From Limosilactobacillus viscerum (GTDB lineage: Bacteria > Bacillota > Bacilli > Lactobacillales > Lactobacillaceae): a DNA stretch of 64,000 nucleotides. Below are positions 29,120 to 40,379 of the stretch, one piece after another. The notes under the pieces are model-generated. The model searched no databases. It was not told the DNA's origin and was given only the letters and a program-made list of their open reading frames with translations. Made by a program: the position numbers and the translations under genes. The stretch is from NCBI RefSeq assembly GCF_947387525.1, contig NZ_CANDNW010000001.1:62001-126000 (forward strand), read 5' to 3'. Position 1 is the first letter of the stretch. The number at the start of each line of letters is the position of its first letter.

Positions 29120-29220
29120 CAATTCGTTCCTCCAGTTAACGTGACCTTTGCCACTAATCCTCTCCCAAAGTTTACCGATTTACCGCAATAACTGCAAATA
29201 TCTCGTTTAATTACCAAGAA

Positions 29221-29305
29221 AAAACGAGCCCCTTAAGGCTAGCAAGCACTGACGACGGCCCGTCCTGCGCCAACGTCTGTCCTCGCTTACCTAACCGGGG
29301 CTCTG
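29221..29305 (-). terminator. Structured intergenic element ending the LacI-type regulator transcript
   Basis: Outer stem GAGCCCC (29227-29233) with GGGGCTC (29298-29304), and inner pairing AAGC / GCTT and GAC / GTC blocks. On the minus strand it is followed by TTTTTT. The ~80-nt hairpin is much larger than a simple terminator. It shares AGGAC-GACGTTGG-GC sequence with 8262-8278. Confidence 0.7.
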
Positions 29306-29337
29306 CTAATTTTTCTATTTTTTCAACCTGCTTAGCT

Positions 29338-30276
29338 TTAATCAAACACATTAAATTCAACGATCCGGTGGTGTTCAGTCGGTTCAAATAATAAGTTGAC
29401 AGCTTCTAGGCCCAGCTTACGTGGCTGCATGTCGATTCGCTCATTATCACGCAACAACATCCCCACCAAACGGCTATTGTTAAAGCACGCAACCGGGAAC
29501 CCGGATGATTGCAACTGGTCATTCAAGCGAACCAAGAGTAAGTCATCGGAACAGATCAGAGAATCCACTTCCGGGTTAGCCCGTAGAAATTCCGTAATCG
29601 TCGCGCCACCTTCCTGGTAGTGCCAAACACAGGGCTTAAGTCCCCGTTCTTCCAGACAGGCTTCGTATCCTAGCCGCCGCGAATGTTCATATACCCAGTC
29701 ATTCGCGGTTTGAATAAATGCCGGGTGGCTCACCTGGTGGTGGTCCAACAAGTGGCTGGTGGCTTCCTGCCCTGCCGCCACATTATCGTTATCAACATAC
29801 CGGTCTGGATGGTCAGCGGTTGGGTGCCCAATTACCACAAAGTTGAGATGGTTCTTCCGGAGGTAGTTTGTTACCGGGTCGTTTTCAATTGTATAAAAGA
29901 CCAGGAAGTTATGAACTTTTGACTGGTTAACCATTGACTTCACACTTGCCAGCAGTTCATCGGCCGTGGGCGCAATCGCAACAACCATCTCATAGTGATG
30001 AGGCTTTAACGCTACGCTAATTCCCCGCATTAAGTCGATGTGGAAGGGGTTAGCCGGTGCGGTATCACTAGTCACTGGGAACACCAGCCCCACCATGTTT
30101 GACTCTCCCCGTGTCAAATTTTGCGCGTTGTAATTTGGTTGGTAGCCTAGTTGGTCCGCAATCTCTTTTATCCGTTGCCGGGTTTTCAGGCTGATCCGCG
30201 GGTTGTCATTTAGCGCCCGCGATGCCGTTGAAACCGAGACTCCGGCCTGTTCTGCTATGTCTCTAATTGTTGCCAC
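29338..30276 (-). CDS. LacI/GalR-family transcriptional regulator, probable MalR
   Basis: A 312-residue regulator. The N-terminal helix-turn-helix with hinge is TIRDIAEQAGVSVSTASRALNDNPRISLKTRQRI ... GYQPN, followed by a periplasmic-binding-protein-like sensor domain. It starts at GTG after GGGGTG. Only thiolase separates it from the maltose operon, whose promoter has a TTTGCGCAAA palindrome, so control of maltose use is likely but inferred. Confidence 0.85.
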   Translation of the reverse strand: MATIRDIAEQAGVSVSTASRALNDNPRISLKTRQRIKEIADQLGYQPNYNAQNLTRGESNMVGLVFPVTSDTAPANPFHIDLMRGISVALKPHHYEMVVAIAPTADELLASVKSMVNQSKVHNFLVFYTIENDPVTNYLRKNHLNFVVIGHPTADHPDRYVDNDNVAAGQEATSHLLDHHQVSHPAFIQTANDWVYEHSRRLGYEACLEERGLKPCVWHYQEGGATITEFLRANPEVDSLICSDDLLLVRLNDQLQSSGFPVACFNNSRLVGMLLRDNERIDMQPRKLGLEAVNLLFEPTEHHRIVEFNVFD

Positions 30277-30295
30277 TGTTCAACACCCCACACCA

Positions 30296-33200
30296 TTATT
30301 TAATCGATACAAACTGACCTGATTCTACCAGATATAGACCCATTTGGACAACTGGTACCGTCTTCATCAACGTCAGCGCCTGCCGATATAAGTTAAGCTG
30401 ACCCCGGTAGCGGTTAATTACTTCCGCGTCGCCAAAGCCCGGATACAGGTGGTCAGTCTTGTAGTCAACTAGGATAATGCCGTCGCTAGTTTCCAGGTAA
30501 CCGTCAATGATCCCGTGGAGGAGGACCTGCTCATTATTGCTGGTCTTAATCTCCTTAAATAATTCCGCACCATTCATTACCATCGCAAATGGTTCTTCAC
30601 GGTGGTAATTAGTTGGCTGAGCAAGGATCTGCTTACCAATATCAGTCTGGAAGAACTGGCTCACCCCGGCGACGTTAATTTTTGCGGCAACCGCCGGCGT
30701 GATCAGCTGCTGGTCAACCAGGTGGTGGATGGCACCTTTAACCCCACTTGGTGTAACACCATCCGCCGTTAACGATAATTTTTGAAATACAAGGTGGGTG
30801 GCAGTCCCAACACTCGTGGCGCTTGGCGCTTCATCATCCTGCTTAACAAAGTCCGGTTCTGCAAACTGGTTATTGAAGTAGACCCCCTGCGCCTGCTTTT
30901 CGCGCTGTTGTTTTTCATAATCCCACTGGGCTTCAACGGAATTGTCAGGATACTCGAACAGGCGCTTAACGTCCGTTACGGACTGGTAGGCAGTCGTCTT
31001 CGTGGCCACTTGGTATGGGTAATGACTGTCCATAATTGCCATTACCTTTGATAAACTTTCCTGGTCAACTGCCTGCTTATCCGTACTTGCCGCAGCTTGT
31101 TGTTCCTGTTGCAGCTTCATTAATTCCATGTCAACGTCAGTCACGGTATAGCTGGCAACCGTGAATTGCTGACTAGTAAATAGCCTTTGCTGGCGGTGGT
31201 AATCAGCCATCGCACTTTCAGCTAACTCAATCCCTGCTGGCGCCACCTGCTCAGCACGGAAGTCTGCCGACCGGGCCAGTGCAAGGCCAATCCAGTCCAT
31301 GAATGACCGCGCATTTACCCGTAGTTGGGGACCTAATAACGTGCCAGTCGACTGGAAAGCCTTTTGCCACCGTTGCCAAGCGCTAACCAGACTCTGCCCG
31401 CGGTTCTCCTCGTTGAAGGAACCAGTGATTACCAGCCGCTGTTCTGCCCGGGTCAAGGCCACGTACAATACCCGTAAGTCTTCGGCCCGTTCGCCCTGCT
31501 GGACATTATTGATAATTGCTTGCCGTTGCGGCGTATCATAACGAACCTGGTCATGGTCAGTATATTCAATTCCAACCTTATTCACGGCATCAACAACCGC
31601 CGTTTCCCGGGTGGCGCCCTGGTTGAAGCCATGAGTTGCGTCAATCAGGAACACAACCGGGAATTGAAGCCCCTTACTACCGTGAATGGTCATTACGTTG
31701 ACAGTGTTCTTCGCTAACTGGGTTGGTGCAACACCAAGGTCTTTATCATGTTCCTGCATTTTTTCAATAAAGCGGATGAACTGGTAAAGGCCCTTAAAAC
31801 TAGTTTGCTCATAATCATGGGCCCGCTGGTAAAAGGCATGCAGGTTAGCCTGCCGCTGGGCCCCACCCGGCATTGCACCGACATAGTCAAGGTAGCCGGT
31901 CTCGTTATAGATCTGCCAAATCAGGTCAACGAGGGACTGCTGCTGGGCCGTTTGCCGGAAAGTATTAAGCTGGTCTAAGAAGTGGTTAACCTTCTTAAAT
32001 AACGCATCAATGGGGTTACCGCCATCCGTTGCTGCCAGCAGTTCAGCCTTTACCACGTGCCGGCCAGGTTCTGCATAATTACTCTTAAAGGTCTGCAGGG
32101 CCGTGTAGTAGTTGGCAGTCCGGTTCTGTAGGCGGATAAAGGCCAGTTCATCGGTAGTCAAACCAACTAACGGGGACCGCAACACTGCTACTAATGGGAT
32201 ATCCTGCTGTGGATTATCGATCAGCCGCAGGAGGGCCATCATGACCCGGACCTCAGTCGCTTGGAAGTAGCTCTCAACATCGTGCACGGTTAGGGGAATA
32301 TCAAGCTTGCTAAACTCTTCCATTAGTGTATTATTAATACTTTTGGTCCGCTCTAGCAGCACAATATCACCATAGGTTACTGGCCGCATCTGGTTAGTTC
32401 CCGCATCAAAAAGCTGCTCACCGTTTTCTACCATCTGCTTAATCCGCATCCCCACCATCCGGAGTTCACCGGCTAGCTTATCATCCTCGTGCAGCCCCGG
32501 ATTTTCCTGCAATGCCTGCTTGTCCGCATTAGCGTCATACAGCATGATCTCGGTTGGCTGTGGCTTATTTTCTGCAGTGTCATAGTATTTAGCAGCATAC
32601 TTCAGGTACGCATCTTCGTCATAATCAATTTCACCAACGTCTGCCCCCATTAACTGGGCAAACAAGAGGTTGGTAAAGTCGGTAACATTGCTCATTGACC
32701 GGAAATTTTCACCCAAAACAATCGCTTCATCCGCCTGGTCATCCTGACGGTATCGTTGGTACTTGTTCAAGAAGAGGGAGGGGTCCGCTTGCCGGAAACG
32801 ATAAATTGACTGCTTAACGTCCCCCACCATGAAGAGGTTGTGCTGGTCCTGGTTGGTTAACCGCATCAGGATGGCTTCCTGGAGCCGGTTGGTATCCTGG
32901 TACTCGTCAACCATGATTTCCTGGTAGTGCCGTTGAAGGTTGCGGACCAACTCCTGCCAGTCCGGTTGGTCCGCTGGCGGGGTTAAGATCTGGTAGGCAT
33001 AGTGCTCCAAGTCACTAAACTCAAGAACGTGCCGGCTCAGTTTAACTTGCTGGTAGACCCTCCGGAAAGCAATCGTGACCTGACTTAACTTCGTCAGTAG
33101 GCGCTTAGCCTGGCGTGAGATGTCCTTAAACTGTTCTTCATCATAGGCAAAGAAGCTATCCTGGATATTGCCCAGCTGCTTTTTCAACGTCTGGCGGGAA

Positions 33201-34450
33201 GCCGTAATTGTCTTGTGGACTTCTTCGGCAACCGGGTCATCCTTTGGCTTCCGCGCCATTGTCCGAAACTTCGCGCCGTTAAAGAGTGCCCGAATTGCAT
33301 CCCACGAGTTTGGTACCAATAGCTTTCGGGCCTGGTTAAATTGCTGGAGGTCCTTATCTACGGCAGCGACCGTCTTGTCACTCAGACCGGCTTTGGCAAC
33401 CGCATTTCGCAGGTCGGTAAACTGGGCAGTAAAGTGGTCCAGCAGCCCTAGTGCCGCATCCTTATCGGTAACTCCTGCGACGGCCTTGGCCCATTCTTTT
33501 TTCAGTTCATTCCGGGCTTGGTTATCCGCCTTAAACTCCTCATAACCAGGTTCACCCTTCTTTGGCCGTCCACTGAAGCTGCCAAAGGATACCTGTCCTA
33601 AAATGTCCTGGACCATTTCTGGAGTTAATTTACTAGGGTCAAGGGCCACTTTGAGCTGGTTAATTACCTGCTGGTCGCTTTCCAGTACTGCTTGTGCCTT
33701 ATCTAACCCTTCCTGGGCCGCCCGCTCTGTTAATTCTTCAAAGTCGCGACAAAGCTGGTCCAGGCGCTGGAGAACTAGTGGGCGCAGTTGCTCTTTAAAA
33801 AACGGCGAGGCAAGGATGTCTTTCCCTAACTCGTAACTTTGTGGCAAGCTTTTCAACCACGTTTCAGGGTTGGGCTGGGCATTTGCAATTTCCGCCAACC
33901 GGAGGACCAGGTCATTGAGCCCCTGGTCATCACGGTCACCAGAAAAGTTTAATACCAGCTGGCCAAAGGAAGCAGCATCCTCACTTTCCTCATTTGCGTT
34001 TGCGTAAAGGCCCTCGCTCACTTGGTGCCAGACGTCCTCTTGAAGGAGGAGACGTTCGGTTTCATCAGTAATGAGGCGGAACTGGGGATCAAGGTCGATC
34101 AAAAAGTAATAACGCTTAATCAGCTTTAGGCAAAAAGCGTGGATCGTACTAATGTCCGCCACTGCTAATCGGTTTACCTGCTCGTTCATCAGGTCACGGA
34201 GCCGCGGTTCTTCTTGGGCCACTTCCTGCATCCGCTGGCGAATCTTATCGCGCATATTTTTAGCCGCTGCGTCAGTAAATGTTACGAGCAGCATCCGGTC
34301 AACACTAGCCCGTCCTTCCTTGATCAGGTCCACGGCCCGGTTAACCAGGACGGCAGTCTTTCCGGAACCGGCAGAGGCAGAAACAATAATGTTTTGGTCC
34401 CGGTCACTGATGGCCTGTTGCTGGGCAGCGGTTGGTTTAAATGTTGCCAT
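30296..34450 (-). CDS. addA: ATP-dependent helicase/nuclease subunit A
   Basis: Large subunit of the AddAB (RexAB) enzyme that processes double-strand ends for recombination. It has 1384 residues with Walker [20 protein letters not shown], the DEYQDTN Walker B motif, [15 protein letters not shown], the UvrD-type [17 protein letters not shown] and [11 protein letters not shown] motifs, and a C-terminal RecB-like nuclease domain with LVDYKTDHL. Its ATG overlaps the addB stop (TAATG), so the two subunits are translationally coupled. Confidence 0.96.
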   Translation of the reverse strand: MATFKPTAAQQQAISDRDQNIIVSASAGSGKTAVLVNRAVDLIKEGRASVDRMLLVTFTDAAAKNMRDKIRQRMQEVAQEEPRLRDLMNEQVNRLAVADISTIHAFCLKLIKRYYFLIDLDPQFRLITDETERLLLQEDVWHQVSEGLYANANEESEDAASFGQLVLNFSGDRDDQGLNDLVLRLAEIANAQPNPETWLKSLPQSYELGKDILASPFFKEQLRPLVLQRLDQLCRDFEELTERAAQEGLDKAQAVLESDQQVINQLKVALDPSKLTPEMVQDILGQVSFGSFSGRPKKGEPGYEEFKADNQARNELKKEWAKAVAGVTDKDAALGLLDHFTAQFTDLRNAVAKAGLSDKTVAAVDKDLQQFNQARKLLVPNSWDAIRALFNGAKFRTMARKPKDDPVAEEVHKTITASRQTLKKQLGNIQDSFFAYDEEQFKDISRQAKRLLTKLSQVTIAFRRVYQQVKLSRHVLEFSDLEHYAYQILTPPADQPDWQELVRNLQRHYQEIMVDEYQDTNRLQEAILMRLTNQDQHNLFMVGDVKQSIYRFRQADPSLFLNKYQRYRQDDQADEAIVLGENFRSMSNVTDFTNLLFAQLMGADVGEIDYDEDAYLKYAAKYYDTAENKPQPTEIMLYDANADKQALQENPGLHEDDKLAGELRMVGMRIKQMVENGEQLFDAGTNQMRPVTYGDIVLLERTKSINNTLMEEFSKLDIPLTVHDVESYFQATEVRVMMALLRLIDNPQQDIPLVAVLRSPLVGLTTDELAFIRLQNRTANYYTALQTFKSNYAEPGRHVVKAELLAATDGGNPIDALFKKVNHFLDQLNTFRQTAQQQSLVDLIWQIYNETGYLDYVGAMPGGAQRQANLHAFYQRAHDYEQTSFKGLYQFIRFIEKMQEHDKDLGVAPTQLAKNTVNVMTIHGSKGLQFPVVFLIDATHGFNQGATRETAVVDAVNKVGIEYTDHDQVRYDTPQRQAIINNVQQGERAEDLRVLYVALTRAEQRLVITGSFNEENRGQSLVSAWQRWQKAFQSTGTLLGPQLRVNARSFMDWIGLALARSADFRAEQVAPAGIELAESAMADYHRQQRLFTSQQFTVASYTVTDVDMELMKLQQEQQAAASTDKQAVDQESLSKVMAIMDSHYPYQVATKTTAYQSVTDVKRLFEYPDNSVEAQWDYEKQQREKQAQGVYFNNQFAEPDFVKQDDEAPSATSVGTATHLVFQKLSLTADGVTPSGVKGAIHHLVDQQLITPAVAAKINVAGVSQFFQTDIGKQILAQPTNYHREEPFAMVMNGAELFKEIKTSNNEQVLLHGIIDGYLETSDGIILVDYKTDHLYPGFGDAEVINRYRGQLNLYRQALTLMKTVPVVQMGLYLVESGQFVSIK

Positions 34451-37400
34451 TACTTGTCTCCTCCTTTCTCGTCATCCCCACCTAACTGGTCAAACTCATC
34501 CTTTGCCAGCCGGGGATCAAGCTGACGGTAATTTTGCTGGTCAAGCATATTATCAAACTGGTAGATATCGCTAAAATCGGTGAAATCAAGGCCGGTCCGC
34601 CAGTTGCTGCCCTCTAGCAACCGGTACGGCTTCAAAGACACGTTTCCGGCAATAATATTGTTACCAGCGTTAATAATCAGTTCCTTATTCCGGTTTTGCA
34701 GCCAGTTCAACTGGTCAGGAGTCACCAGCAACGCATCTTTATTCCCAGTAATCTTGTCGCCCCGTTCCCGTAATGGGTACAGCATTGCCTGCTGATCAAG
34801 ATTCTTATCTAGCTGCTTGAGAAGGCCAGGGTCATTCAATAGGAGGCCCTTGTACTGGTGCTGCTGCATCCGTACCGTGGTCAGGTCCGTGTTAGCCTTC
34901 AGCTTGGCCGCCTTAATTACCGGGTTGCTTAAATGAAGGTAGAGCGCACCGGCGATTTGCAAATCGGGGTTAGCCGTATGCAGCCGGGCTGGCAATTCCT
35001 GCTGGTTGCCAGAAATGGCATTGAGGTAAGCCAGTAACTGGAGGGAGAGGCCATAATAGGCAGCGGTTAAATCAAAGGTCCGATTTCCTGACTTGTAATC
35101 AACAACGGTTAGGTAGTCCTTGTTGTCACGGTTTAATTGATCAATCCGGTCGATCCGTCCCCGTAGGTAAATATGCGTATTCTTTGGCCGCAGTGGGTAT
35201 TCCAATGGCTTTAGGTCATCTTTTTTAGCAGCGCCAAGGCGGCCAAAGCGGATTTCAGTATCGAGAGGACGGGCGGCCGTGTACTTGGCCTGCCAGCACA
35301 TTACCGTCAGCATTGTCCGGACAATCCCGGTTAGCTGCTGGTACTGAAAGGCTGCCTGGTGGGAGGACTGGGTTAAAATTTCCAAGTCGGGCTGGTCATC
35401 CTTAGCAACCTTTAGTGCCTGCTTAATCAGCTCGTTAAGTTGCCCCGGTTCGCCAGCTAGCTGGGTAAAACTAGTTGATTCATCACTATTAACCGCGTTG
35501 ACGAACCACTCCATTGCCTTATGGAAGAAGGTCCCAATTCGGTCAACCGACATTGCCAACTGGTCCCGTTTTTTCAGGCCAAGGCCGTATTTAAGGAAGT
35601 ACTCATAAGGGTTTACGTAATAGTCCTGGAGTTGGGAAATGGATGAATAGAGGATCTGCTGGTCCTGATTGTGACGGAGGTATAGCGCTGCCGCTAGTTG
35701 CTCGGTTAAGTTATCTACCTGATTGCGGTAATTAAAGCCCGCCGCCACTAGCCGGAGACGGTCCGTCAACCGCTGGCCCCGTTCTTGGTCACTGGCCGCC
35801 GGTGAATAACGAAGCTGGGCCGCTTCACCCACCAGGGCTTGGCGGACAGTTTGCCAGCCAGGAGCAAGGGTAATCGGTCCCCTTGCCTGGTCATTTCTTG
35901 CTTGGCGCTCAACTTGTACCAACTGACTTAGTGTCGCTTGCGGAGTTGACACATAGTCAATTACCCGTGTCTGACCTGCTGGACTTGAAACCAGCGGGAA
36001 GGCAGTGATTGGCTGGCCGAAATACCTAGCCATATCAACCAGGTAAGCAGACGGAGTGATGGGCTGGTCGTCCCCACTCGCGGTCGGTGAAGTCATCACT
36101 AATTTCTCCGTCCCGGTCATCATCCCCGAATAGTGTAGGAACGGCTCATCGCGCAACTGGCCGGTCGCCCCGGCTGGTAAATACTGGGTTGCCGGGTCAA
36201 GGTAGTCACTTAAGAGCTCCTTATCCTGGTCAGTTAATAGGCTTTCCCGTTGTTGAATCTCAGGCATCACATCGTCCGTCGACCCAATCATGAAGACAAT
36301 CTTCCGGTCAAGGTTTTGGGTAATCCCCGTTTCAGAAATTGTAACCTGGTCCAGGGTTGCCGGAATTTGTGAGTACTGGGCTGACGCAAAACCAGCCTGC
36401 AATAGTTCACTGAAGTTAGCAAGGGCCGTATTAAAGTTATCAGCGGTTATGGGTGTGTCACCCAGAATCTGCACGTACTCGTCTAGGATTTGGCAAAAAG
36501 TGTTCCACACCTGCTGGGGCTGCCGGGCTAAGTCCAGGTTCTTATCGGCTTGGTATTTTTGCCAGTCCGCTAACCGTTTAGTTACCCCGTTTTCAACAAG
36601 AAAATGGTAAAGCGCCCTAGCCAGTTCCCGGCCAGATTTAACCTTTTTAAGGTCAGCAAAAAAGGCCAGAATATGGTTGGCAACGAAGCCCTGAACTTGC
36701 CGTAATTGGTCCTGAAGCTGGGTAACGGCGTCGGTCGTTGGCGTGCCTACCTGCCAAATTGGTGAATCAGCATTTGCCCAGGTCGCGTGACCTTCAATTG
36801 CCCGCTTCAGGCACCAATTTTCGGTTGCAAAAACCGCGTCTTGGTCAAGCGCGTGGTAGTCACCGGTTGCCGGGTTATACTCTGCAAACAGCCAGGTCTT
36901 AAGCAGCTGCATGATATCCGCCGTCCGGTAACGGTACAGCGGTAGGTTAAACAGGGCCGCCAGCAAGGTTACAAGCGGGTGGTTGTCCATCCGCCGCTCG
37001 TGGTCGTTAAAGATTGGGATATTATGGGCCGCAAAGATCGGCGCAATCATCGTTTGGTACTTATCCAGGTGCCGACTTAAGATTAGAAAATCACGGTAAC
37101 GGTACCCCTTTGTTGCTACCAGCTGGTGGATCATCGTGGCGACCCGTTCCAACTCCGTCCGCCGGTTAACGGTGGTAATGAATTGCAGATCGGCGGGATC
37201 AACTTGGCCCCCTCCAGTAGTTAGGTCAAGCGGCTTTTTGATGTACTCAGCAAAGAAACGGTCAACCTGACTAAGGGTAGGACTAACCCGGTCCTTAGTT
37301 GCCATGACAACGTTCGGCATGAGGGTCACCTCATGCGGATGTTTCTGTGCAAATTCCCACAAGCGGTGGTACTGCATTGAGGCAGGATAAAAAAGGTCGG

Positions 37401-38199
37401 TTAATCCCGGCAATTCACTTGCATCAGGGTGGCCTTGGTCAGGGTAGCCACGGTCCAAGACAAAGGAAACCGTTGTCGACGCACCATTGATGATCATAGC
37501 GTCAATTACTTGCTGCTCACCAGGGGTAAACTGCGCAAAGCGGTCAACAAAGAAGTGCATTCCCTTTACCGTTGAGTCCGTTTGTAGGAACTGGGCTAAT
37601 TGCTGGTAGAGCTCGCTATTCCCCAGGAAACGGCCCGTCACTCGTTTTTCATAGGCATGATAAATCAGCTCGACATCATGCATCTTTGCCAGCCAGGCCT
37701 GATTAACCTTGGCCGCTGGGTCCTGCTTAGCCTGCTTTAATAAGTCAGTTAGATTATCAGCAGTGATGTTGGCCCCGGCCAATTCGTTAAGCTGGTCGGT
37801 CAGTTTCTGGATAAAGCCCTGCTGCCGGGCCTCACTAGCATACAGTTGTAGTTCATCTTCATGTTCTTGAACAACCTTTGCCACCAGCATGGTCAAACCG
37901 ATTTTTGAAAGGCGCGGGCGCTGGAGTGCCGGTGTGTCCCGTAAAAGAAACCATGCCAGCCGGCTCAGCGATAGGACCTGGATCCTGGAGGCAGCAAAAC
38001 GGTCAGCCTGACCCTTTCCTTGCTGGGTCCGCAACTGGTCTAAAACCTCAATTTCCGTTTGGAACTTAATATGGTTAGGCACAATATAAAAGAAGGTGTC
38101 CCCCGCTGGAGCAGCTTTTAGCTGGTCAATCATCTGGTCAACCAGGACTTCCTGGTGGTCCTTTGCCGCGGTTCCTAAGACAAAACCAAGTCTACCCAC
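34450..38199 (-). CDS. addB: ATP-dependent helicase/deoxyribonuclease subunit B (RexB type)
   Basis: Partner of AddA; 1249 residues with an inactive UvrD-like helicase fold that recognises Chi and a C-terminal nuclease domain ([14 protein letters not shown]). The N-terminal Walker A is degenerate ([11 protein letters not shown], no GKT), as in RexB proteins. The cysteines that hold a [4Fe-4S] cluster in B. subtilis AddB are absent: the first site reads [14 protein letters not shown] and the C-terminal set [13 protein letters not shown]. First gene of the addBA operon. Confidence 0.93.
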   Translation of the reverse strand: MGRLGFVLGTAAKDHQEVLVDQMIDQLKAAPAGDTFFYIVPNHIKFQTEIEVLDQLRTQQGKGQADRFAASRIQVLSLSRLAWFLLRDTPALQRPRLSKIGLTMLVAKVVQEHEDELQLYASEARQQGFIQKLTDQLNELAGANITADNLTDLLKQAKQDPAAKVNQAWLAKMHDVELIYHAYEKRVTGRFLGNSELYQQLAQFLQTDSTVKGMHFFVDRFAQFTPGEQQVIDAMIINGASTTVSFVLDRGYPDQGHPDASELPGLTDLFYPASMQYHRLWEFAQKHPHEVTLMPNVVMATKDRVSPTLSQVDRFFAEYIKKPLDLTTGGGQVDPADLQFITTVNRRTELERVATMIHQLVATKGYRYRDFLILSRHLDKYQTMIAPIFAAHNIPIFNDHERRMDNHPLVTLLAALFNLPLYRYRTADIMQLLKTWLFAEYNPATGDYHALDQDAVFATENWCLKRAIEGHATWANADSPIWQVGTPTTDAVTQLQDQLRQVQGFVANHILAFFADLKKVKSGRELARALYHFLVENGVTKRLADWQKYQADKNLDLARQPQQVWNTFCQILDEYVQILGDTPITADNFNTALANFSELLQAGFASAQYSQIPATLDQVTISETGITQNLDRKIVFMIGSTDDVMPEIQQRESLLTDQDKELLSDYLDPATQYLPAGATGQLRDEPFLHYSGMMTGTEKLVMTSPTASGDDQPITPSAYLVDMARYFGQPITAFPLVSSPAGQTRVIDYVSTPQATLSQLVQVERQARNDQARGPITLAPGWQTVRQALVGEAAQLRYSPAASDQERGQRLTDRLRLVAAGFNYRNQVDNLTEQLAAALYLRHNQDQQILYSSISQLQDYYVNPYEYFLKYGLGLKKRDQLAMSVDRIGTFFHKAMEWFVNAVNSDESTSFTQLAGEPGQLNELIKQALKVAKDDQPDLEILTQSSHQAAFQYQQLTGIVRTMLTVMCWQAKYTAARPLDTEIRFGRLGAAKKDDLKPLEYPLRPKNTHIYLRGRIDRIDQLNRDNKDYLTVVDYKSGNRTFDLTAAYYGLSLQLLAYLNAISGNQQELPARLHTANPDLQIAGALYLHLSNPVIKAAKLKANTDLTTVRMQQHQYKGLLLNDPGLLKQLDKNLDQQAMLYPLRERGDKITGNKDALLVTPDQLNWLQNRNKELIINAGNNIIAGNVSLKPYRLLEGSNWRTGLDFTDFSDIYQFDNMLDQQNYRQLDPRLAKDEFDQLGGDDEKGGDK

Positions 38200-38293
38200 A
38201 ATAATTCATCCTTTCCGTACAAAATGCTATCAATATTTTATCATAATGGGCGAACGTATTTTCGGATAATGCTAGGAGGTAAGTTACGATACA

Positions 38294-38345
38294 CAAAAAG
38301 GGTCCGGATCCGGTAGTGCAACCGAATTCTGAACCCCTTTCTTAT
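38294..38345 (-). terminator. Terminator of the serine dehydratase operon
   Basis: Minus strand GGGTTC...CGGT / ACCG...GGACCC stem followed by TTTTTG, directly after the DUF59 gene. Confidence 0.78.
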
Positions 38346-38352
38346 TTATCGT

Positions 38353-38667
38353 TTAATGAATTCCTAATGCGAGTTTAGCTGCCCGACTCAGCCGGTCAAC
38401 TGTCCACGCCGGTTCCCAGATAAATTCAACATCAACGTTCTTTACTTCTGGCACCCGTTTAACCGCGTCGGTAACCATCTTGGCCAGCACACCAGTTAAG
38501 GGACAGCCCATCGTCGTTAGTGTCATCTCAACTAGGCAAATTCCATCTTCATCCAGGTCAATTTGGTAAACCAAACCAAGGTTAACAATGTCGACACCTA
38601 GCTCTGGGTCAATAACGGTAGCTAATTGTTTAACAATGTCGTCACGGATTGTTGTTTCATCCCGCAT
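38353..38667 (-). CDS. DUF59/MIP18 family iron-sulfur assembly protein (SufT/PaaD-like)
   Basis: A 104-residue protein with the DUF59 core VIDPELGVDIVNLGLVY and LTTMGCPL, whose Cys is conserved in the family, and the C-terminal VDVEFIWEPAWTVDRLS. Family members help mature Fe-S proteins. It lies 12 bp after sdaAA in the same operon, and L-serine dehydratase needs a [4Fe-4S] cluster, so it may serve that enzyme. The link is contextual. Confidence 0.88.
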   Translation of the reverse strand: MRDETTIRDDIVKQLATVIDPELGVDIVNLGLVYQIDLDEDGICLVEMTLTTMGCPLTGVLAKMVTDAVKRVPEVKNVDVEFIWEPAWTVDRLSRAAKLALGIH

Positions 38668-38679
38668 TTTCTCTTACTC

Positions 38680-39567
38680 CTATACATTATTACCAAAAAT
38701 CCGCGCACGGATCGCCTGACCAGTTGGTGTACCAGCCAAACCGCCAATCCCGGTCTCACGCAAGGAAGCAGGCAAGCCCCGGCCAACCTTGTTCATTGCC
38801 GAGATACATTCGTCTGCCGGGATCTTTGAAATACACCCCGCCAGTGCCATATCGGCCGCAATCAATGCATTGCCAGCACCAATGGCATTCCGTTTTACAC
38901 ACGGAATTTCAACTAGCCCCGCGATTGGGTCACAAACTAACCCCAGCAAGTTTGAAATCGCCATCGCTAAGGCTTGGGATGACTGTTCTGGAGTCCCGCC
39001 AGCGATTTCGACTGCAGCGGCGGCGCCCATTGCAGCAGCACTACCAACTTCGGCCTGGCAACCACCAGTCGCACCAGCGATTCCGGAGTGGTTAGCAATT
39101 ACCATTCCTAAACCACCGGCAGTAAAGAGGAACCTAATCATCTGCTCCTCTTTTAAGTTCAACCGCTTTTCAAGCATGAACAAAACGCCAGGAAGGGTCC
39201 CGGATGACCCAGCAGTTGGTGTCGCACAGACAACCCCCATTGCGGCGTTAACTTCATTGGTGGCAACTGCGTTTTGAACGGCTGACATCATGGTATCCCC
39301 GGATAATGTCTGGTGCTTTTCACGGTACTTCTTAATCTTAACGGCTTCACCGCCAGTTAAGCCAGTCGCGGAGTAAACCCCATTACCTTCTTGACCACGC
39401 TTAACTGCTGCCCGCATAATTTCTAGGTTCTTGGCCATCTTATTCCAAACCGTTTCCCGGTCGGCACCTGACAATTGGCATTCCTGCTCAATAATTAATT
39501 CCGAGATCGGCTTGTTCTTCTCGTTTGCGTCATCGACAATGGCCTGAATACTATCGTACATGTTCAT
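38680..39567 (-). CDS. sdaAA: L-serine dehydratase, iron-sulfur-dependent, alpha subunit
   Basis: Catalytic [4Fe-4S] subunit of the two-subunit enzyme that deaminates L-serine to pyruvate and ammonia. The 295 residues include SSGTLPGVL, GATGGCQAEVGSAAAMGAAA and the cluster region LVCDPIAGLVEIPCVKRN ... ALAGC with the expected cysteines. Two close ATG codons are possible starts. It lies between sdaAB (16 bp) and a DUF59 gene (12 bp). Confidence 0.95.
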   Translation of the reverse strand: MNMYDSIQAIVDDANEKNKPISELIIEQECQLSGADRETVWNKMAKNLEIMRAAVKRGQEGNGVYSATGLTGGEAVKIKKYREKHQTLSGDTMMSAVQNAVATNEVNAAMGVVCATPTAGSSGTLPGVLFMLEKRLNLKEEQMIRFLFTAGGLGMVIANHSGIAGATGGCQAEVGSAAAMGAAAAVEIAGGTPEQSSQALAMAISNLLGLVCDPIAGLVEIPCVKRNAIGAGNALIAADMALAGCISKIPADECISAMNKVGRGLPASLRETGIGGLAGTPTGQAIRARIFGNNV

Positions 39568-39583
39568 CTTCTGTTCCCCTTAA

Positions 39584-40246
39584 TTAAAGACAAATCAAGT
39601 TATCAAAATCAGCTTCCAATTTATCAATGGTCTTCTTATTCATGTAATGCTTGATGTCGTACTCGTAAATATCGCATTCTTCACCACGCATTGACTGCTT
39701 CCGATAAAATGGCGCTAACTTTTCCACTTCCGCCGTCAGTTCGACCGCGTTTGGATGTTTCTTGCCATGGTCAACGTACAACACAATTGGCAGTGGACCA
39801 GCAGGGAAAATCTTAACGCCTTCCACTACTAGTTTCCTGATTTCAATCGCACCACCACCGATTGAGCAGCCCGCTACCAAGATCTTCTTATGCTTATTGC
39901 TAATGCATAGTACCGCTGTATTTGGGTGGTGGATCGGACTTGGTTCCTCCTCTTCAACGTAACGCAGGTCAATGCCATTACGACGCGCAATCTGTGGTGC
40001 CTGTGGAACCCGCTGGTCATCCGGTGCCATCCCCAAAATCCCAGCAGCAATTGCATAGTCGGTTCCGTGACCACGGTGGGTCTTCGCAAATGACTCGTAA
40101 TAGTGCACCGTTACCTTCGTCATCGGTTCACCAAACAGCTTGTGTGCAACCCGGCCAATCGCAACCGCACCAGCAGTATGCGAGCTTGATGGTCCAATCA
40201 TAATTGGACCGATAATGTCAAATACACTCCGATATTTAGCGCCCAT
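39584..40246 (-). CDS. sdaAB: L-serine dehydratase, iron-sulfur-dependent, beta subunit
   Basis: Beta subunit, 220 residues. The first ~150 residues hold the conserved FDIIGPIMIGPSSSHTAGAVAIG signature and FAKTHRGHGTDYA. The C-terminus is an ACT-like/allosteric region. ATG at 40246 follows AAGGGG; the GTG three codons earlier lies inside the ribosome site. First gene of the operon, with a TATAAT-like box upstream. Confidence 0.95.
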   Translation of the reverse strand: MGAKYRSVFDIIGPIMIGPSSSHTAGAVAIGRVAHKLFGEPMTKVTVHYYESFAKTHRGHGTDYAIAAGILGMAPDDQRVPQAPQIARRNGIDLRYVEEEEPSPIHHPNTAVLCISNKHKKILVAGCSIGGGAIEIRKLVVEGVKIFPAGPLPIVLYVDHGKKHPNAVELTAEVEKLAPFYRKQSMRGEECDIYEYDIKHYMNKKTIDKLEADFDNLICL

Positions 40247-40379
40247 CAATTTCACCCCTTAAATAATTAAAACGGCAATTATCCCCGAATACACTTCAAG
40301 AATATATAACCGTTTCTCTTCCTACTTAATTCTGATATGCCGCCCGTAATTATAACACACTTGATCTCGTTACCCCAGC

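Noticed and set aside
30296-38199. Long plus-strand ORFs opposite addA and addB (for example 33168-33545)
   Set aside because: They are antisense shadows of conserved AddA/AddB coding sequence, with biased composition and no ribosome sites.
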